A DNA stretch of 64,000 bases from Pseudorasbora parva (taxonomy: Eukaryota; Chordata; Actinopteri; Cypriniformes; Gobionidae), in the NCBI RefSeq assembly GCF_024679245.1, contig NC_090173.1, positions 11,255,462 to 11,319,461 of the forward strand. The letters are read 5' to 3'. Shown here piece by piece: positions 58,680-64,000 of the stretch. Below the pieces are notes generated by a model. The model did no database searches. It was given only the letters and a program-made list of their open reading frames with translations, and was not told where the DNA came from. Position numbers and translations under genes: made by a program. Position 1 is the first letter of the stretch. Each line of letters begins with the position of its first letter.

Positions 58680-60952
58680 GTGGGCGGGGCTACCCAGCAT
58701 GATCTATAACTCACTGGCTGTGTTATATCAGAACCGAGTAGATCAATCACAACAGACTGAGCCATCTGACCAATCAGAACCGAGTAGATCAATCACAAAA
58801 AAACTGAGCCATCTGACCAATCAGAACCGAGTAGATCAATCACAACAGACTGAGCCATCTGACCAATCAGAGCAGAGTAGATCAATTACAACAGACTGAG
58901 TCATCTGACCAATCAGAGCAGAGTAGATCAATTACAACAGACCGAGTCATCTGACCAATCAGAGCAGAGTAGATCAAACACAACAGACTGAGCCATCTGA
59001 CCAATCAGAGCAGAGTAGATCAAACACAACAGACTGAGTCATCTGACCAATCAGAGCAGAGTAGATCAAACACAACAGACTGAGTCATCTGACCAATCAG
59101 AGCAGAGTAGATCAATCACAACAGACTGAGTCATCTGACCAATCAGAGCAGAGTAGATCAAACACAACAGACTGAGCCATCTGACCAATCAGAGCAGAGT
59201 AGATCAAACACAACAGACTGAGTCATCTGACCAATCAGAGCAGAGTAGATCAAACACAACAGACTGAGTCATCTGACCAATCAGAGCAGAGTAGATCAAT
59301 CACAACAGACTGAGCCATCTGACCAATCAGAGCAGAGTAGATCAATCACAACAGACTGAGTCATCTGACTATCAGAGCAGAGGAGATCAATCACAACAGA
59401 CTGAGTCATCTGACCAATCAGAGCAGAGTAGATCAATCACAACAGACTGAGCCATCTGACCAATCAGAGCAGAGTAGATCAATCACAACAGACTGAGCCA
59501 TCTGACCAATCAGAGCAGAATAAATCAAACACAACAGACTGAGTCATCTGACCAATCAGAGCAGAGTAGATCAATCACAACAGACTGAGTCATCTGACCA
59601 ATCAGAGCAGAGTAGATCAAACACAACAGACTGAGCCATCTGACCAATCAGAGCAGAGTAGATCAATCACAACAGACTGAGTCATCTGACCAATCAGAGC
59701 AGAGTAGATCAATCACAACAGACTGAGTCATCTGACCAATCAGAGCAGAGTAGATCAATCACAACAGACTGAGCCATCTGACCAATCAGAGCAGAGTAGA
59801 TCAAACACAACAGACTGAGTCATCTGACCAATCAGAGCAGAGTAGATCAATCACAACAGACTGAGTCATCTGACCAATCAGAGCAGAGTAGATCAAACAC
59901 AACAGACTGAGTCATCTGACCAATCAGAGCAGAGTAGATCAATCACAACAGACTGAGCCATCTGACCAATCAGAGCAGAGTAGATCAATCACAACAAACT
60001 GAGTCATCTGACCAATCAGAGCAGAGTAGATCAATCACAACAGACTGAGCCATCTGACCAATCAGAGCAGAGTAGATCAAACACAACAGACTGGGCCATC
60101 TGACCAATCAGAGCAGAGTAGATCAATCACAACAGACTGAGTCATCTGACCAATCAGAGCAGAGTAGATCAATCACAACAGACTGAGTCATCTGACCAAT
60201 CAGAGCAGAGTTGATCAATCACAACAGACTGAGTCATCTGACCAATCAGAGCAGAGTAGATCAATCACAACAGACTGAGTCATCTGACCAATCAGAGCAG
60301 AGTAGATCAAACACAACAGACTGAGTCATCTGACCAATCAGAGCAGAGTAGATCAAACACAACAGACTGAGTCATCTGACCAATCAGAGCAGAGTAGATC
60401 AAACACAACAGACTGAGTCATCTGACCAATCAGAGCAGAGTAGATCAAACACAACAGACTGAGCCATCTGACCAATCAGAGCAGAGTAGATCAAACACAA
60501 CAGACTGAGTCATCTGACCAATCAGAGCAGAGTAGATCAAACACAACAGACTGAGTCATCTGACCAATCAGAGCAGAGTAGATCAATCACAACAGACTGA
60601 GCCATCTGACCAATCAGAGCAGAGTAGATCAATCACAACAGACTGAGTCATCTGACCAATCAGAGCAGAGTAGATCAATCACAACAGACTGAGTCATCTG
60701 ACCAATCAGAGCAGAGTAGATCAAACACAACAGACTGAGTCATCTGACCAATCAGAGCAGAGTAGATCAAACACAACAGACTGAGCCATCTGACCAATCA
60801 GAGCAGAGTAAGCTCTTGGAGGGATTTAGAGAGTCTGATTCGTCCATTGAGTCGTTGTGTATATTATGAGAAAATTAAACCCTTAATGCATGTAAACATG
60901 TAGAAGACCTCCAAAACTAAATTAGGAAACTTTAAAATAGCATAGGGGCCCT
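58680..60952. mobile_element. TTAA-type repeat enlarged by the 46-bp minisatellite
   Basis: It ends ATAGCATAGGGGCCCT followed by TTAA at 60953-60956, a terminus that I recall from a cyprinid repeat. That repeat contains, once, a segment like CTGACCAATCAGAGCAGAGTAG followed by GCTCTTGGAGGGA. Here the same segment is expanded into about 45 copies and then continues with AAGCTCTTGGAGGGATTTAG. The left half (GGGCGGGGCTACCCAGC) lies at 58683, but the left terminus is not identified. Confidence 0.5.
58728..60810. repeat. 46-bp minisatellite, about 45 copies (array 2)
   Basis: Same unit as array 1. The first three units carry CAGAACCGAGTAGATCAATC in place of CAGAGCAGAGTAGATC, which may be the ancestral state. 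GACCAATCAG (NF-Y consensus) is present in nearly every unit, and TGAGTCA (AP-1) in the T variants. The CAATCAC variant is more frequent here than in array 1. One unit near 59368 has lost a base (GACTATCAG). Confidence 0.98.
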
Positions 60953-60956
60953 TTAA

Positions 60957-61120
60957 ACTAAACGATAATATTGACTTAGCAATTGACTAAGTTCAAGTTT
61001 AAGGACTAAAATTACTAACTGTAAATAAATAAAACAAACAAACACAAAAAAATGACAAAAGCACAGAAAAAAAAAAAAATCTCAAAATTAAAATGAAAAA
61101 CAAAAAAATTAATGGAAAAT
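60957..61120. other. AT-rich spacer, no gene seen
   Basis: Homopolymer-rich, without structure. Confidence 0.4.
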
Positions 61121-61975
61121 GTAATAAAAGTGGTAGTAAAATGATAAAACAAAAGATGTAAATGATAAATAAAAAAATGATGTAAAATGATAGTAGCAGA
61201 TCAATAATTCTAAAATAACGCTGCTAAAGTTCAGCACGGAGAAACCGGATGGGTAAAAAATGATGTAAAATTATCATACAAAATAATGTAAATGACCATA
61301 CAAATTATGTAAAATATCCTAAAAAATGATGTAAATGATCACAAAAAATTATGTAAAATTACCATAAAAATACAAATAAAAAAACATTAAATAAAATGAT
61401 GTAAATGATCATAAAAAATTATGTAAATGATCATAAAAAAATAAAAAAATAATAATTATGTAAATGGTCATGAAAAATATGTAAAATGACCATAAAAAAA
61501 GGATGTAAATTATTCTAAATTTTTTTGTAAATGATCATAAAAATACAAATAAAAAAAACAAAAAAGATGTAAATTATCATAAAAAATTATGTAAATGATC
61601 ATAAAAATACAAATAAAAAACACAAAAATTATGTAAATTATCATAAAAATTATGTAAATGATCATAAAAAACAAATTAAAAACATAAAAATTATGTACAT
61701 GATCATAAAATATGTAAAATGACCATTAAAATTATGTAAAATGACCATAAAAAAGGATGTAAATGATCATAAAAAATTATGTAAATGACCATAAACAATT
61801 ATTTAAATGATCATAAAACATTATGTAAATGATCATAAATAATTATGTAAATGACCATAAACAATGATGTAAATGATCATAAACATTATGTAACTTACCA
61901 TAAAAATGATGTAAATGATCATAAAAAATTATGTAAATGACCATAAACAATGATGTACATTATTGATGTAAGATC
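61121..61975. repeat. Degenerate AT-rich tandem repeat (ATGTAAATGATCATAAAAA)
   Basis: About 40 diverged copies of a unit of roughly 19-23 bp built from ATGTAAATGATCATAAAAA and TTATGTAAATGACCATAAA. The TGATCA palindrome recurs in most units. It resembles a matrix-attachment-type AT-rich minisatellite. Function is not known. Confidence 0.85.
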
Positions 61976-62510
61976 ATACAAACTGATGTAAAATGGTAGA
62001 CAGTAGATAATTGTGAACTAGCGCTGCTAAAGCTCAGGCTGGAGAAGCAGGGTAATGGAGCGCTCGAGATGCCTGACGGTCGGCAGTGATTGTGCGAGGT
62101 CAGCAGCACACTCTTCACTTTAATCAAACCCTGAATTAAAGACATTAAATCAGATAATGGAGTCTCCGCGACGGCGGTGTCATCTCCGTCAGATCCTTCC
62201 TGCTGCGCTCTCATAAAGATCTGGCTCTGACTGGCGTGTGCTTCTGCTGTTGTTTACCTCGTGATGGATCGTTCTTCAGATGAGGCTTTGCAAGAGTGTG
62301 TGTTTGTCAGCGACGCCCTTCCTCGGGCTTCACCCCATTAAGTCATGATTGAAACGATGGCAGACATGACACATGCTATTTATAATCCTAATGAGTCGAC
62401 TCGCAGACGCTCCTCGCACAACCTCCAAACTCACGAGCCCTGTGCCGTATAAAGGCCCTGAACTCACATTATCACATATTTTTCCAATTAATGCATTACA
62501 TAGATGCATT
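61976..62510. other. Unique spacer, no gene seen
   Basis: A minus-strand frame at 61960-62214 (AVAETPLSDLMSLIQGLIK) has no splice or domain support. The DNA has moderate GC content and might be a conserved element. Confidence 0.35.
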
Positions 62511-62588
62511 ACTATACACTCTTGGGGGTTTTGCACTGATGCCATAGAAGAACCTTTTTGGTTTGGGGTGGGTAATCTTCCCAAAAAT
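62511..62588. repeat. Fragment of a dispersed DNA-transposon repeat
   Basis: ACACTCTTGGGGGTTTTGCA then TGCCATAGAAGAACCTTTTT matches my memory of a common fish repeat. No complete ends. Confidence 0.45.
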
Positions 62589-63062
62589 GGAATATCCTGT
62601 AAGTTTCAGAGCTGAAAACGTCCCTGTTAGTCAAAGAAAAGCTAGAAAACCAGGCCTAGAAAACGAGGCGCTCAAATTATGTAACCCCGCCCACCTGCTT
62701 CTGTAGCCCCGCCCACCTGCTTCTGTAGCCCCGCCCACCGACTTGTGCAGCTAAACGAGCAATAAACACGCCGAAGATAGCAAGATAACTGTTTGTGAAC
62801 AAGACACAGGTCGACACTAGATTTGGAGACATATTGAGATTAAAACACAATGCTGTGCCTTCTAAAATGTATACGACAGGAATGAAGCAACACACTCGTG
62901 TGAGTAATGTTTTATAATAGTAGTCCCGGGGCTGTGTGTTTTCCAGACGGGCTACCAAAACCTAAGCCTGTCGGCAGGCCGGTGAATCTTAAATAGTGAA
63001 ATAACATTCATTTCTTGATCTGTGTTGTACACTCTAGACTTGATATTTGAAAAGTTCGCCCG

Positions 63063-63530
<468 letters not shown>

Positions 63531-64000
63531 GTGTGTGTGTGTGTGTGTGTGGTTCGCGCTTATATCCACTGGCGGGCCAAGTAATACACAAATAATATTC
63601 CAATGAATTGTGGGTGGATGAGAAAAAAAATATTGTGTTTGTTTGATAAATACATTTTGAGAGCCCTGTCAGAGAATTATTCCGGATGCAGCTTCCCTGA
63701 TGTGGACTGACAGCGGAGCTGAAGCTCATTAAATATGCAAATCTTCTCCAATCCCAGCCGTGGGCGTTTACTTCCAAGTCTCCAGTGACACGCCCATCAG
63801 AACCCAGCGTTCAGGAGAGAGCCTCAAAACCAGTGTAGAAAATAGCCTATTACTTATTAGTTATGATGTTTTTGAATGTAAAAAACACACAAATGTCATT
63901 AGTTGATCTCAGACAACAGTATAAAAAAATAAAATAAACCAGTTCATGACACCTTTAAACAATCAGTTGTCAAAATAGGCATTAAACCCAGAGTTAAACT

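Overview
This window is repeat-saturated, non-coding vertebrate DNA. The mix of element families (several Tc1-like lineages, Kolobok-like and piggyBac-like TTAA elements, hAT and Harbinger MITEs, a fish LINE tail, a V-SINE-like tail), very long CA and CATC/GATA/GACA microsatellites and the absence of any prokaryotic-style gene indicate a teleost, most likely a cyprinid (zebrafish, carp or goldfish type). The family assignments rest on remembered consensus motifs and on directly visible ends and target-site duplications (TSDs), not on a search. I found no convincing host protein-coding gene, rRNA, tRNA or CRISPR array. The window may be intergenic or a large intron. One weak candidate exon lies at 43684-43828.

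Layout. 0-8.4 kb: Harbinger MITE, a nested TIR element with a 74-nt poly(A) tract, CA arrays with a MITE family sitting inside them, and 1.4 kb of higher-order CATC repeat. 8.4-12.6 kb: LINE 3' end, a nest of DNA transposons and two hAT elements with 8-bp TSDs. 12.8-14.8 kb: a TTAA element and a piggyBac transposase relic. 14.8-17.5 kb: a conserved-element-like stretch, then two more MITEs within TG arrays. 17.8-19.9 kb: a 2.1-kb foldback element with arms of nearly 1 kb. 20.6-21.8 kb: GGAT/GATA/GACA blocks. 23.6-26.8 kb: a Tc1 copy split by a second foldback element (24092-25433) that carries a CCAAT/TATA promoter and a first coding exon. 28.0-34.4 kb: about 138 copies of a 46-bp minisatellite. 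35-43 kb: GGAC/GACA/GATA blocks, two Tc1 relics and a CATC block. 45.2-46.7 kb: a TTAA element retaining a THAP exon and, on the other strand, a second first-exon-like ORF. 47.2-50.7 kb: an inverted duplication containing two head-to-head Tc1 relics. 51.8-57.7 kb: hAT, Tc1, piggyBac and Kolobok-like nests. 58.7-60.8 kb: a second array of the 46-bp minisatellite inside a transposon-like sequence. 61-64 kb: AT-rich tandem DNA and a last TTAA element.

Most notable: (1) two palindromic elements that share TATGGAG termini and exact 6-bp TSDs, with promoter and splice-donor signals directed inward from the arms, so both could make hairpin RNA; (2) a 46-bp minisatellite whose unit contains a canonical NF-Y CCAAT box and, in about half the units, an AP-1 site, giving roughly 180 tandem sites in two arrays; (3) a Kolobok-like element with remnants of two convergent genes, one THAP with a single in-frame stop. 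All transposase reading frames seen are broken, so nothing here looks autonomously mobile.
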